From positions 1 to 64,000 of the forward strand of contig NZ_JASNRC010000004.1 in NCBI RefSeq assembly GCF_030411995.1: a stretch of DNA of 64,000 nt, given 5' to 3'. Position 1 is the first letter of the stretch; every line of letters starts with the position of its first letter. Under the pieces are notes generated by a model, which was not told the DNA's origin, searched no databases, and saw nothing but the letters and a program-made list of their open reading frames with translations. The translations under genes were made by a program, and so were the position numbers. Below are positions 34,989 through 43,235 of the stretch, piece by piece. This DNA is from Massilia sp. YIM B02769 (GTDB taxonomy: Bacteria > Pseudomonadota > Gammaproteobacteria > Burkholderiales > Burkholderiaceae_D).

Positions 34989-35651
34989 TTACTGAAGCCC
35001 ATCGAATCCGGCGAGGACCCGGTAAGTGATGTCCGTATTCGTCGCACTGATCACTTCAATACGGGCACCCTTATAGCTGAGCGAAGTCGATTCGGTCAGG
35101 TCATAGCTGACGTCGTTACTTGAGGTCGCCTTGCCTGCGCTCTTGATGAACTCGCGGTAGCCCAGCGTTACCTTGTCGGCGATTTTGCCGTTATAGACCA
35201 GCACTTGACGTGGTCTTGCACGCGAGAAAGCGGTGGTCTGTCCGAGCGAAAAATCAGCTTCGGCGCAGACAGAACGGCTCGCACACAATTGTTTACTCGA
35301 TCCATTGCGAGCAAAAAGGAACAACTTCCCACGACTGGAAAGTTTATTGCGCCGAAGCACATTGACGCGGTTGAACAGTTGATGGTCGTCGGTGGAGACG
35401 GCCAATGGATAAGTGCCCTGCTTGAATGTCATGTCGCCCATCGTGACATCATTGCGCAGGATCAGTGCGTCGACAATTGCAGCATCGCCTTGCTCGATCA
35501 GCTCCTCGCCTACCTCGGCAGTCGAGGTAGTACCGACCGCGGGAAAGGCTTGCAATGAATATGCTGGCGTAACCGGTTTCGTTTTGCAGGCGCTAATTGA
35601 GGTAAGGGACAGGGCAATCAACACAAGTCCGGCGATTTTCGATCTGTTCAT
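34989..35651 (-). CDS. putative lipoprotein of unknown function, low GC
   Basis: This 220-aa protein starts MNRSKIAGLVLIALSLTSISAC, a lipoprotein signal with lipobox SISAC. The mature part is mixed alpha/beta with no motif I recognise. Base composition is visibly lower in GC (about half) than the flanking APE genes (about two-thirds), and it is bounded by 32- and 82-bp gaps where the cluster otherwise overlaps, so it looks like a later insertion. The start at 35651 gives the signal; the frame upstream overlaps the ketosynthase gene. Confidence 0.7.
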   Translation of the reverse strand: MNRSKIAGLVLIALSLTSISACKTKPVTPAYSLQAFPAVGTTSTAEVGEELIEQGDAAIVDALILRNDVTMGDMTFKQGTYPLAVSTDDHQLFNRVNVLRRNKLSSRGKLFLFARNGSSKQLCASRSVCAEADFSLGQTTAFSRARPRQVLVYNGKIADKVTLGYREFIKSAGKATSSNDVSYDLTESTSLSYKGARIEVISATNTDITYRVLAGFDGLQ

Positions 35652-35683
35652 GGTCTGGGGATCAGGTAGTAAGAAGTTAAGTA

Positions 35684-36913
35684 TCAGCGGTATTTCTTGA
35701 AAATCAGGGAGGTATTGATGCCGCCGAACGCAAAATTGTTCGACATGACGTACTCGCAATCGAGGCGCCGTCCCTCGCCCCGGATGTAATCGAGTTCCCC
35801 GCACTCGGGGTCGACTTCGTTCAGGTTCAGCGTCGGCGCGAACCAGCCCTCGCGCATCATCTCGATGCTGAACCAGGCCTCGAGCGCGCCGCAGGCGCCC
35901 AGGGTATGGCCCATGTAGCTCTTCAGGGAGCTGATCGGCATGCGGCTGCCGAACAGTTCGTGCGTGGCCTGGCTCTCGGCAAGGTCGCCCTGCTGGGTGG
36001 CGGTGCCGTGCGCATTCACGTAGCCGATCGCCTCCGGCGCCAGGTTCGCATCCTGCAAGGCCAGCTCCATCGCCACCTTCATGGTGGCGGCGTTCGGCTG
36101 GGTCACGTGGGTGCCGTCGCTGTTGGTGCCGAAGCCCACCAGTTCGGCGTAGATGGTGGCGCCGCGCGCCAGCGCGTGTTCGTATTCCTCGAGGATCAGG
36201 CAGCCGGCGCCTTCGCCGATCACCAGGCCGTCGCGCGCGCGGTCGAAGGGACGCGGCGTGGTCTCGGGCGTGTCGTTGCAGGTGCTGGTGGCGAACAGGG
36301 TGTCGAACACCGCCGCCTCGGTAGCGCACAACTCCTCGGCGCCGCCGGCGATCATGGCCACCTGCTTGCCGCTCTTGATCGCTTCATAGGCGTAACCGAT
36401 GCCCTGGCTGCCCGAGGTGCAGGCCGACGAGGTCGTGAACACGCGCCCGGTCACGCCGAAGAACACCCCGATGTTCACCGGCGCCGTGTGCGCCATCATC
36501 TTGATGTAGGTGGTGGCATTGATGCCGCGCGTGGTGCGCTCTTCCATCATGCGGCCGAAGTCGCCGATGGCGCTCGGGGTACCGGCCGAGGAACCGAAGG
36601 ACACGCCGACCTGGCCGCTGGACAGGATAGGATGATCGAGCAGGCCCGCATCCTGCAGCGCCAGTTCGCTGGCGCGCGTGGCCAGCAGCGCCACGCGGCC
36701 CATGCTGCGCGTGGTCTTGCGGTTGAAGCGGCTGGACAGCTCGAACGGCATGGCCGGCGCGCCCAGACGCGTGTTCAGGCCTTCGTAATCGGCCCAGTCT
36801 TCCATGCGCACGATCGCGTTCCGGTACGCGCCCAAACGCTCGCGTACGCTGGCCCAATCGTTGCCGAGCGGGCTGATGCCGGCCATGCCGGTGACGACGA
36901 CGCGGCGGTTCAT
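35684..36913 (-). CDS. apeR: APE beta-ketoacyl-ACP synthase (ApeR position)
   Basis: This 409-aa FabF-type ketosynthase has a full catalytic triad: Cys165 in SSACTSGSQ, His302 in NAHGTAT, His336 in YMGHTLGACGA. It would catalyse decarboxylative condensation of malonyl-ACP during polyene assembly or priming. It ends the KS-DH-KR-KS block seen in known APE clusters, where ApeR forms a homodimer. Its ATG overlaps the stop of the ketoreductase gene by 4 bp. Confidence 0.9.
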   Translation of the reverse strand: MNRRVVVTGMAGISPLGNDWASVRERLGAYRNAIVRMEDWADYEGLNTRLGAPAMPFELSSRFNRKTTRSMGRVALLATRASELALQDAGLLDHPILSSGQVGVSFGSSAGTPSAIGDFGRMMEERTTRGINATTYIKMMAHTAPVNIGVFFGVTGRVFTTSSACTSGSQGIGYAYEAIKSGKQVAMIAGGAEELCATEAAVFDTLFATSTCNDTPETTPRPFDRARDGLVIGEGAGCLILEEYEHALARGATIYAELVGFGTNSDGTHVTQPNAATMKVAMELALQDANLAPEAIGYVNAHGTATQQGDLAESQATHELFGSRMPISSLKSYMGHTLGACGALEAWFSIEMMREGWFAPTLNLNEVDPECGELDYIRGEGRRLDCEYVMSNNFAFGGINTSLIFKKYR

Positions 36914-37644
36914 GCCAGGCCTCCGTTCACCGACAGCACCTGGCGCGTGACGTAGCCCGCGTCTTCCGACATCAGGTAGCTGACCGCCGCCGCCACTTCG
37001 TGCGGACGGCCGACGCGGCGCGCCGGGATCATCTTCAGCGCTTCTTCCATCGGCACCTCGCCGATCATGTCGGTCTCGATCAGGCCCGGCGCCACGCAGT
37101 TGACCGTGATGTTGCGCTTCGCCAGCTCCAGCGCCAGCGCCTTGGTGGCGCCGATGATGCCGGCCTTGGCCGCGCTGTAGTTCACCTGGCCGCGGTTGCC
37201 GACCAGACCCGACACCGAGGCCATGGTCACGATGCGGCCCGGCTTGCGGCGCTGGACCATCGGCATCACCAGCGGATTCAGCACGTTGAAGAAGCCGTCG
37301 AGATTCGTGCCCAGCACCTGGTCCCATTCCTCGCCGCTCATGGCCGGAAAGGCGGTATCGCGCGCCACGCCGGCGTTCGCCACCACGCCGTAATAGCAGC
37401 CGTGGGCCTCGACGTCGGCCAGCAGCGCGGCGCTCGTCGCATCGCGTTCGGCGATATCGAACTGCAGCACGCGCGCCTGCCCGCCATCGGCCTGGATGCC
37501 GGCGGCGACCGCATCGGCCTCCTCGCGGCGGCTGCGGCAATGCACGACCACCGTGTAGCCGTCGCGCGCCAGGCGCTGGGCGATGGCCTTGCCGATGCCG
37601 CGCGACGAGCCGGTCACCAGCACACTCTTGTCCTTACTGTTCAT
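36910..37644 (-). CDS. apeQ: APE 3-oxoacyl-ACP reductase (FabG-like)
   Basis: This 244-aa SDR has TGSSRGIGKAIAQRL, NAGVARD, Ser in MASVSGLVGNRGQ, YSAAK and VAPGLIETDM, all FabG hallmarks. It reduces the 3-oxoacyl-ACP after each condensation, before dehydration to the conjugated double bond. It is joined by 4-bp overlaps to the ketosynthase downstream and the dehydratase upstream. Confidence 0.92.
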   Translation of the reverse strand: MNSKDKSVLVTGSSRGIGKAIAQRLARDGYTVVVHCRSRREEADAVAAGIQADGGQARVLQFDIAERDATSAALLADVEAHGCYYGVVANAGVARDTAFPAMSGEEWDQVLGTNLDGFFNVLNPLVMPMVQRRKPGRIVTMASVSGLVGNRGQVNYSAAKAGIIGATKALALELAKRNITVNCVAPGLIETDMIGEVPMEEALKMIPARRVGRPHEVAAAVSYLMSEDAGYVTRQVLSVNGGLA

Positions 37645-38108
37645 TCTGCACTCCGTTGCAAAAACTCTTCAACATTATCTGGTTGGAAGACGGTGATCGT
37701 GGCCGTGGCCACTTCCCTGACGCCGCCGTCTTCGCCGATGTCCTCGATACGGCAATCGAAGGCGCCCAGGCCGTTCTCGCCCTGCAGCGCGCGGTGCACA
37801 TGGACCGTCAGCACGCTGCCCAGCGCAAAGGCCGGCACCGCGCAGGCATAGCGCCGCGTGCCGAGCAGGAAGCCGACGCGCACCGGCTCGCCGCGCCGGG
37901 TGGCTGCGTAACCCGCATGCGCGGCCACCGCCTGCGCCATGTATTCGACGCCGACCCAGGCGCCGACCGCGCCGTCAAGCAGGAACATGGTGTCGGGCCG
38001 GATCGTCACCTGCGCCGTCAGGTTGTCCTCGTCGGCGGCGACGAAGCGGTCGAGCAGCGACATGGCGCCGCTGTGCGGGACCAGGCTGTGGATGTCGGGC
38101 GCGTTCAT
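37641..38108 (-). CDS. apeP: APE 3-hydroxyacyl-ACP dehydratase (hotdog)
   Basis: This 155-aa protein has a FabA/FabZ-like hotdog: LVPHSGAMSLLDRFV, AVGAWVGVEYMAQAVAAHAGY (active-site helix with Glu) and VGFLLGTRRY. It would remove water from 3-hydroxyacyl-ACP. A second dehydratase domain is fused to the ligase at 47534-49252, so the cluster has two, as in characterised APE systems. ATGA overlaps link it to both neighbours. Confidence 0.88.
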   Translation of the reverse strand: MNAPDIHSLVPHSGAMSLLDRFVAADEDNLTAQVTIRPDTMFLLDGAVGAWVGVEYMAQAVAAHAGYAATRRGEPVRVGFLLGTRRYACAVPAFALGSVLTVHVHRALQGENGLGAFDCRIEDIGEDGGVREVATATITVFQPDNVEEFLQRSAE

Positions 38109-39286
38109 GCCGGCCTCCCGAAGACCAGGGTCGCGTTCGAGCCGCCGAAGGCGAAGGAATTGCTCAGTGCGTAGCGGATCGGGCGGCCCAGGCGCGCGCC
38201 CGGCGCGGCCACGTTTAACTTGGGCAGCGCCGGATCGGCCGCGCCATCCCACAGGTGCGGCGGCAGCTTGCCCTCCGGGTTATCGTCCAGCATGGCGAGC
38301 CAGCAGAAAGCCGCCTCTACCGCGCCCGCCGCACCCAGGGTGTGGCCGGTAAACGGCTTGGTCGAACTCACCGCCACCTCGTGGCCGAACAGTTCGGCCA
38401 CGGCGCGCGACTCCATCGCGTCGTTCTGCACCGTCGCGGTGCCGTGCAGGTTGATGTAGTCGACCTGGTGCGCTTCGATGCCGGCGCGGCGCAAGGCTTC
38501 GCTCATGGCGATGCGCGCGCCGCCGCCCTGCGGGTCCGGCGCCGACATGTGGTGGCCGTCCGACGACTCGCCCCAGCCGCACAGGGCGACCGCCGCCGGC
38601 TCCTTCGTCATCAGGAACAGCGCGGCGCCCTCGCCCAGGTTGATGCCCTTGCGGCTGGCGCCGAGCGGATTGCACTGCACCTCGCTCACCGATTCCAGCG
38701 CGCTGAAGCCGGCCACCGTGAAGCCGCACAAGGTGTCGACGCCGCCGGTGAGCACGGCATCGACCAGGCCCATGCGGATCAGGCGCGCGGCGCTGGCCAT
38801 GGCCTTGGCGCTCGACGAGCAGGCGCTCGAGTGCACATAAGCCGGGCCGGTGGCGCCGAGTTCGCGCGCCAGCAGCGCCGCCGGCGACACCATCTCCTGC
38901 TGGCCGTAATGGAAGTCGTCCGGCAGCGCGCCGCTGTCCAGGTGCGCGGCCAATGCGGCTTCGGTGGCGCCGACGCCCGAGGTGCTGGTGCCGATGATCA
39001 CGCCCACGCGCCCGGCGCCGTAGCGCGCGACCGCGGCGTCGACCGCCGGACGGATCTGGGCCAGCGCCGCCAGGGCCAGCGCGTTGTTACGGCTGCGCAG
39101 TGGCAGCGGCAGATGGGACAGGTCGGGCAGCGCGGCGTCGGCCTGGCCCAGCGGCAGCGGGCGGCCGGGCGAGCAGGCGTCGGACAGGCGCAGGCCGGAG
39201 CTGGCGTCGTCCAGCAGGCGGCGCTTGATCGCCGCGCGGTCCTCGCCCAGCGCGCACACCAGGGCGCAGTCGTTCAGGTAAAGCAT
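38105..39286 (-). CDS. apeO: APE beta-ketoacyl-ACP synthase (ApeO position)
   Basis: This 393-aa ketosynthase has Cys156 in HSSACSSSAKA, His281 in NLHGTAT and His315 in FTGHTLGA, so it should be active. By gene order (after the DUF3261 gene, before the dehydratase) it corresponds to ApeO, which pairs with the short KS-like ApeC. The ATG at 39286 is preferred for its start MLYLNDCALVCALG; a GTG at 39298 overlapping the previous stop (GTGA) is possible. Confidence 0.9.
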   Translation of the reverse strand: MLYLNDCALVCALGEDRAAIKRRLLDDASSGLRLSDACSPGRPLPLGQADAALPDLSHLPLPLRSRNNALALAALAQIRPAVDAAVARYGAGRVGVIIGTSTSGVGATEAALAAHLDSGALPDDFHYGQQEMVSPAALLARELGATGPAYVHSSACSSSAKAMASAARLIRMGLVDAVLTGGVDTLCGFTVAGFSALESVSEVQCNPLGASRKGINLGEGAALFLMTKEPAAVALCGWGESSDGHHMSAPDPQGGGARIAMSEALRRAGIEAHQVDYINLHGTATVQNDAMESRAVAELFGHEVAVSSTKPFTGHTLGAAGAVEAAFCWLAMLDDNPEGKLPPHLWDGAADPALPKLNVAAPGARLGRPIRYALSNSFAFGGSNATLVFGRPA

Positions 39287-39294
39287 GTCGGTTC

Positions 39295-39849
39295 TCACTC
39301 GCTCGCCGACACGATGGTCAGCTTGTATTGGTAGCGCTGGTTGTCCAGCACCGCGGTGCCCTGCCAGCGCGGCAGGCCGCTATAGGTGATCGTGGCCACG
39401 GTGTCGCCGTTCAGGCGCAGCGTGCGGCGCAGGCCCGCTTCCTCGACCGTCCAGCCGGCCGGCAGCACGCGCGCGATCTCGGCCACCGGCCACAGGGTCA
39501 GCTGCACGTCTTCGAGCACGTCGGCGGCGCGCACCTGGGCCGGCAGCATGGCGTGGCGCCATTCGGTCAGCTCACGGCCGTCGTATTCCAGGCTCAGCAC
39601 GCGCATGCCGAGCGCCAGGCCGACCAGGCTGACTTTATTCGCATCGACTTCGAGCGCGGCGTCGAGGTCGTTGGTCTTGCCGGCGCGCTGCACCGTCAGG
39701 TGCTGCTGCACGCTGATGGTCTCGCCCAGCGCGGCGGGCGCCAGGCGCAGGCCGAGGCGTGCGGGGCCTTCCTGCTTCGTCGCGCAACCCGCCAGGGTCA
39801 GCCCGGCGGCAAGCAGTGCGGCCGTCTTAAACGAGGACAGGCGTCGCAT
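39295..39849 (-). CDS. apeN: DUF3261-family lipoprotein of the APE cluster
   Basis: This 184-aa protein has a lipoprotein signal (MRRLSSFKTAALLAAGLTLAGCA) and a beta-rich mature part typical of DUF3261 proteins, which are nearly restricted to APE clusters. It probably works at the outer membrane with the LolA-like and MMPL proteins in moving the pigment lipid. Its start lies 23 bp inside the exporter gene. Confidence 0.85.
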   Translation of the reverse strand: MRRLSSFKTAALLAAGLTLAGCATKQEGPARLGLRLAPAALGETISVQQHLTVQRAGKTNDLDAALEVDANKVSLVGLALGMRVLSLEYDGRELTEWRHAMLPAQVRAADVLEDVQLTLWPVAEIARVLPAGWTVEEAGLRRTLRLNGDTVATITYSGLPRWQGTAVLDNQRYQYKLTIVSASE

Positions 39850-42193
39850 GGATGGTTTCCTTTTTCAGCGTAAAACAAGGGGCCGCCAGCCAGACCAGCG
39901 CGGTCCCGACCAGCATGGTCATGCCAAAGGCCTGCAGCGCCGGCGTGCCGCTCAGGCCCAGCAGGCCGAACGACAGGATGGCGCTGGCGGCGGACAGGCC
40001 GACGGCGAGCCAGGGCGCATCCCCGGCATCGGCATGTTCTTCCTGCATGAAGATGCCATAGTCGACACCCACGCCCAGCAGCAGCATCAGCGCCAGCACG
40101 TGGAACAGCATCAGGCCCTGGCCCAGCAGGCCGATGGCGGCAACGGTCAGCACGCTGGCCAGCGCGGTCGGCGCCAGCACCCGCCAGGTGCGGCCGCGAT
40201 AGCGCGGCAGCAGCACCAGGAACACGACCAGGTAGGCGCCCAGCACCACCCAGCCCATGTCGGCGCGGTAGCGGCCCAGCACCGAGGAGATGCCGCCGAC
40301 CTTGTCGACCCACTGCACACCCGTCAGGCCCTCGCTCGCCCTTGCCAGCACCGGGATCGAGGCGTAGCGCATGCCGCGCAGCGCGACGATGCTGGCGTGG
40401 ACGCCTTCGACTTCGCCCAGCCACAAATGGCGCCAGGGCTGGCTGGCCGGGGTGCGCATGAAGGCGTCCAGCGCCACCGGCTGGGCCGATCGTTTCAGGT
40501 GCGCGCGGGTTTGCGCCACCCAGTCCGGGTCTTCGCCGATCTCGTGCGCCAGCACGGCCAGCGGGCCGGCGTCGCCCAGCAGCTTGTCGTCGACCAGCGC
40601 CAGGCGCGCGCCCTGGGTCTGCTTCGAGGGCACCCAGTTCGACAGCGCCTGGTAGCCGGCGATGTGGTCCTGGCCAATCAGGACATCGAGGCGCCGCTTC
40701 AGCGCTTCCTCGCGCTGCAGCACGTCCTCGGTCGTGGCGCCGCGCACCAGGTAGTATTGCACCGGGCTGGGGGCGTCGAGCAGCTTGCCGAGCTTGATCT
40801 GGTCGCTCACCAGTTGCGGCGGCGAGGATTGCAGCGAGCGGATATCGTCGTTCGTCTTCAGGCGCGACCAGCCAGCCACCGCGAACACGGCCAGCAGCGC
40901 CACCAGCACCAGGCTGCGCGGCGTCATCGAGAAACGCGGCCAGCGCAGGATCGCGCCGCGGTAACGGCGCGCCAGCCAGCCCGGCTTCAGGGTGTCGGCC
41001 TTGATCAACGCCGGGAACCAGCACACCACGGTCAGCCAGGCGAACACCAGGCCCAGGGCCGAGAACACGGCCATGTGGCGCAGGCCCGGGAAAGGCGTGA
41101 GCGCCAGGCCCAGGTAGCCGATCACGGCGGCCAGCAGGGTCAGGCCCAGGCCGGGGAGCAGGCGGCGCAGCAGCGCCGGGGAGTCGACTTCGCGGCCGGC
41201 GCCGAGACGGTGGCACAGGAAGTAGATGCCGTAGTCCTGGGCCACGCCGATCAGGCTCGCGCCGAACACCAGGGTCAGCAAATGAATGCGGCCGAACAGC
41301 AGCCAGCACAGCGACAGCGCGCCGAGAAAACCCACGCCGATCGACAGCAGGGTCAGACTGATCGGCTTGACCGAGCGGAAGGTCAGCCAGGTCAGCAGGA
41401 CGATGCCGACCAGCGAGCCGGCGCCGATGGTGTGCACTTCGCGGCTGGCCTGGGCGCCGGCGGCGGCCGCGTGCAGGATCACGCCGGCGGTGATGATCTC
41501 GCTCGACGGGACGGCGGCGTGCGCCGCCGCCTTGGCCGCGTCCAGCAGCGGCACCACGCTCTGCTGGGCGCCGAGCGAAAAGGCCGAGGGTTTCAGGGTG
41601 TAGGTCAGCAGCACGTACTCGCGGCCCTCGCCCGCCACGAACAGCCGGCCGTCGCGCGGGCGCACCGGGGTTTCGCCGGCGCGCTCCTGGGCCCAGCCGG
41701 CGAACAGCCCGAAGGGGTCGTCGCGGAAGGCGCCCAGCTTGGGGCCGGAGAAAGCGCTGTACAAACGTGCCAGCGCGGACTCGGTCCAGAAGCGGGCCGG
41801 CTGCTCGCGCAGTTCCTTTTCCTGGGCCGCGCCGATCAGTACGGCCGCATGCGGCTGCAGGCTGGACAGCCAGTTGGCCTGGGATTCGTCGCCCATGGCG
41901 TCGAAGGAAATCAATGCGCCGTGCGGCGCCAGCACCTTGCGGTAAGCGTCGGCGGCGCGGCCGGCGTCATTCCAGTCTTTGGCGCCGACCAGCACCACCA
42001 CACGCTGCTGGGCGCTGTCGACCATGTGCGTGAACGACTGCTGCAGCACCGGGTCGCGTTCGTCCAGCGGCAGCAGCGCCAGGATGTCGGTATCCGGCGC
42101 GATGCGCTGGCCCAGCCACAGCCAGGCGTTATGCCCGAGCAGCAGGCAGACGACCAGCGCCCACAGCGCGGCAAGACGGTGTTGACGCTTCAC
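39827..42193 (-). CDS. apeM: MMPL/RND-family exporter of the APE cluster
   Basis: This 788-aa inner-membrane protein has the RND plan: TM1, large periplasmic loop (about 35-250), TM2-6, second loop (about 440-610) and TM7-12, with GVAQDYGIYFLCHR and the equivalent GVGVDYGIFMQEEH at the ends of TM4 and TM10 carrying the Asp used for proton coupling. It probably lifts the aryl polyene lipid from the inner membrane. The start is GTG at 42193 overlapping the LolA-like stop (GTGA). Confidence 0.9.
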   Translation of the reverse strand: MKRQHRLAALWALVVCLLLGHNAWLWLGQRIAPDTDILALLPLDERDPVLQQSFTHMVDSAQQRVVVLVGAKDWNDAGRAADAYRKVLAPHGALISFDAMGDESQANWLSSLQPHAAVLIGAAQEKELREQPARFWTESALARLYSAFSGPKLGAFRDDPFGLFAGWAQERAGETPVRPRDGRLFVAGEGREYVLLTYTLKPSAFSLGAQQSVVPLLDAAKAAAHAAVPSSEIITAGVILHAAAAGAQASREVHTIGAGSLVGIVLLTWLTFRSVKPISLTLLSIGVGFLGALSLCWLLFGRIHLLTLVFGASLIGVAQDYGIYFLCHRLGAGREVDSPALLRRLLPGLGLTLLAAVIGYLGLALTPFPGLRHMAVFSALGLVFAWLTVVCWFPALIKADTLKPGWLARRYRGAILRWPRFSMTPRSLVLVALLAVFAVAGWSRLKTNDDIRSLQSSPPQLVSDQIKLGKLLDAPSPVQYYLVRGATTEDVLQREEALKRRLDVLIGQDHIAGYQALSNWVPSKQTQGARLALVDDKLLGDAGPLAVLAHEIGEDPDWVAQTRAHLKRSAQPVALDAFMRTPASQPWRHLWLGEVEGVHASIVALRGMRYASIPVLARASEGLTGVQWVDKVGGISSVLGRYRADMGWVVLGAYLVVFLVLLPRYRGRTWRVLAPTALASVLTVAAIGLLGQGLMLFHVLALMLLLGVGVDYGIFMQEEHADAGDAPWLAVGLSAASAILSFGLLGLSGTPALQAFGMTMLVGTALVWLAAPCFTLKKETIHATPVLV

Positions 42194-42792
42194 AGCAGCG
42201 CCGCCTCTTCCGGCAGCATCGCGCCGGCGCCGGTCTTGATGTCGGAGAAGACGATGTCGGTGCGGTCGCCGCTTTCTTCCGCCATGTGGATGGTGCGCAC
42301 ATAGGCGCCGCCTTCGAGCGAGATGGCGCCGACCGCGCGCGCCAGGGCCGCATTGCGCGCCTTCAGCGCCACCTTCCAGCTGTCGTTCGTGGCCGTACCG
42401 TCGACCTCGAACAGCGAATCGAGCTGGCCCAGGTCGCCGGCCAGCAGCGAGAACAGCACGCCGTTGATCATGCGCACGGTCGGCTCCTGGCTCGCGTCCA
42501 GTCGCATCGCCACGCGCTCGCCCTGCAAGTGCACGATCTCGTCGCGCTTCAGGCGCAGCGTGTTCGGGAAAGGTTTCAGGGTGCGCCACAGCACGCCCTT
42601 GCCGGCCACCACGCAGAAGCGCCCGCTGGAGGCCAGCGGCTTCTTCATGCCGGCCAGCTGCTTGGTCTGGCTGAAGCTGCCGCACAGTTGCTCGGGCTTG
42701 GCCAGCATGGCCTGGATTTTCGCGATCGGTGCGGCGGCATGTGCAGTCGTTGCGGCCAGGGCCAGGGTGGCGGCGATGAACAGGCGTTTCAT
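42190..42792 (-). CDS. apeL: LolA-like periplasmic carrier of the APE cluster
   Basis: This 200-aa protein has a signal peptide (MKRLFIAATLALAATTAHA) and the LolA-type half-barrel pattern: GSFSQTKQLAGMKKPLASSGRF and VLWRTLKPFPNTLRL. It would carry a hydrophobic molecule across the periplasm between the MMPL exporter and the outer membrane. It is tied by 4-bp overlaps to the thioesterase and exporter genes. Confidence 0.88.
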   Translation of the reverse strand: MKRLFIAATLALAATTAHAAAPIAKIQAMLAKPEQLCGSFSQTKQLAGMKKPLASSGRFCVVAGKGVLWRTLKPFPNTLRLKRDEIVHLQGERVAMRLDASQEPTVRMINGVLFSLLAGDLGQLDSLFEVDGTATNDSWKVALKARNAALARAVGAISLEGGAYVRTIHMAEESGDRTDIVFSDIKTGAGAMLPEEAALL

Positions 42793-43235
42793 GGTGCGGG
42801 TACTCCCAGTTTCTCGAACAGGATGGCGGGCGAGGCGAAGCACATCTCGCCGCTGTGGACGTCGACCGCCACTTGCGTGGTGGTGGCGCGGTTCAGGCGC
42901 TTGCCGCTGGCGGCGTCCGAAATCAGATAGTCGATGCGCAGGCGGTTTTCCCACTCGACGATCTCGGCGCGCAGCAGCAGGCGCTGGCCGAACGTGGCCG
43001 GGCCGGCATAGCGCAGGTTCATCTCGATGATCGGCCAGGCATAGCCGGATTCCTTCATCTGCTCGTAGTTGTAGCCGATCTTGTCGAGCAGCGCGCAGCG
43101 CGCCACTTCCAGGTATTTCACGTAGTTACCGTGCCAGACGATCTGCATCGGGTCGAGGTCGAAGAACTGGACACCCATCTCGACTTCGGCCCACCAGCGG
43201 CTCGGTTCCCTGGACAGTCGCGCACTTTTAGGCAT
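42789..43235 (-). CDS. apeK: APE 4HBT thioesterase
   Basis: This 148-aa hotdog protein has FFDLDPMQIVWHGNYVKYLEVAR, with the Asp and His-Gly-Asn-Tyr block of 4-hydroxybenzoyl-CoA thioesterases. It may release the chain or edit stalled acyl-ACP. It overlaps the ammonia-lyase gene by 8 bp. Confidence 0.88.
   Translation of the reverse strand: MPKSARLSREPSRWWAEVEMGVQFFDLDPMQIVWHGNYVKYLEVARCALLDKIGYNYEQMKESGYAWPIIEMNLRYAGPATFGQRLLLRAEIVEWENRLRIDYLISDAASGKRLNRATTTQVAVDVHSGEMCFASPAILFEKLGVPAP

Noticed and set aside
39386..42304. A 972-codon plus-strand frame opposite the MMPL exporter gene
   Set aside because: Composition (Gln, Arg, Ala, His rich) and lack of domains show it is antisense to real genes; similar long shadows lie opposite the kinase, paoC and the ligase.
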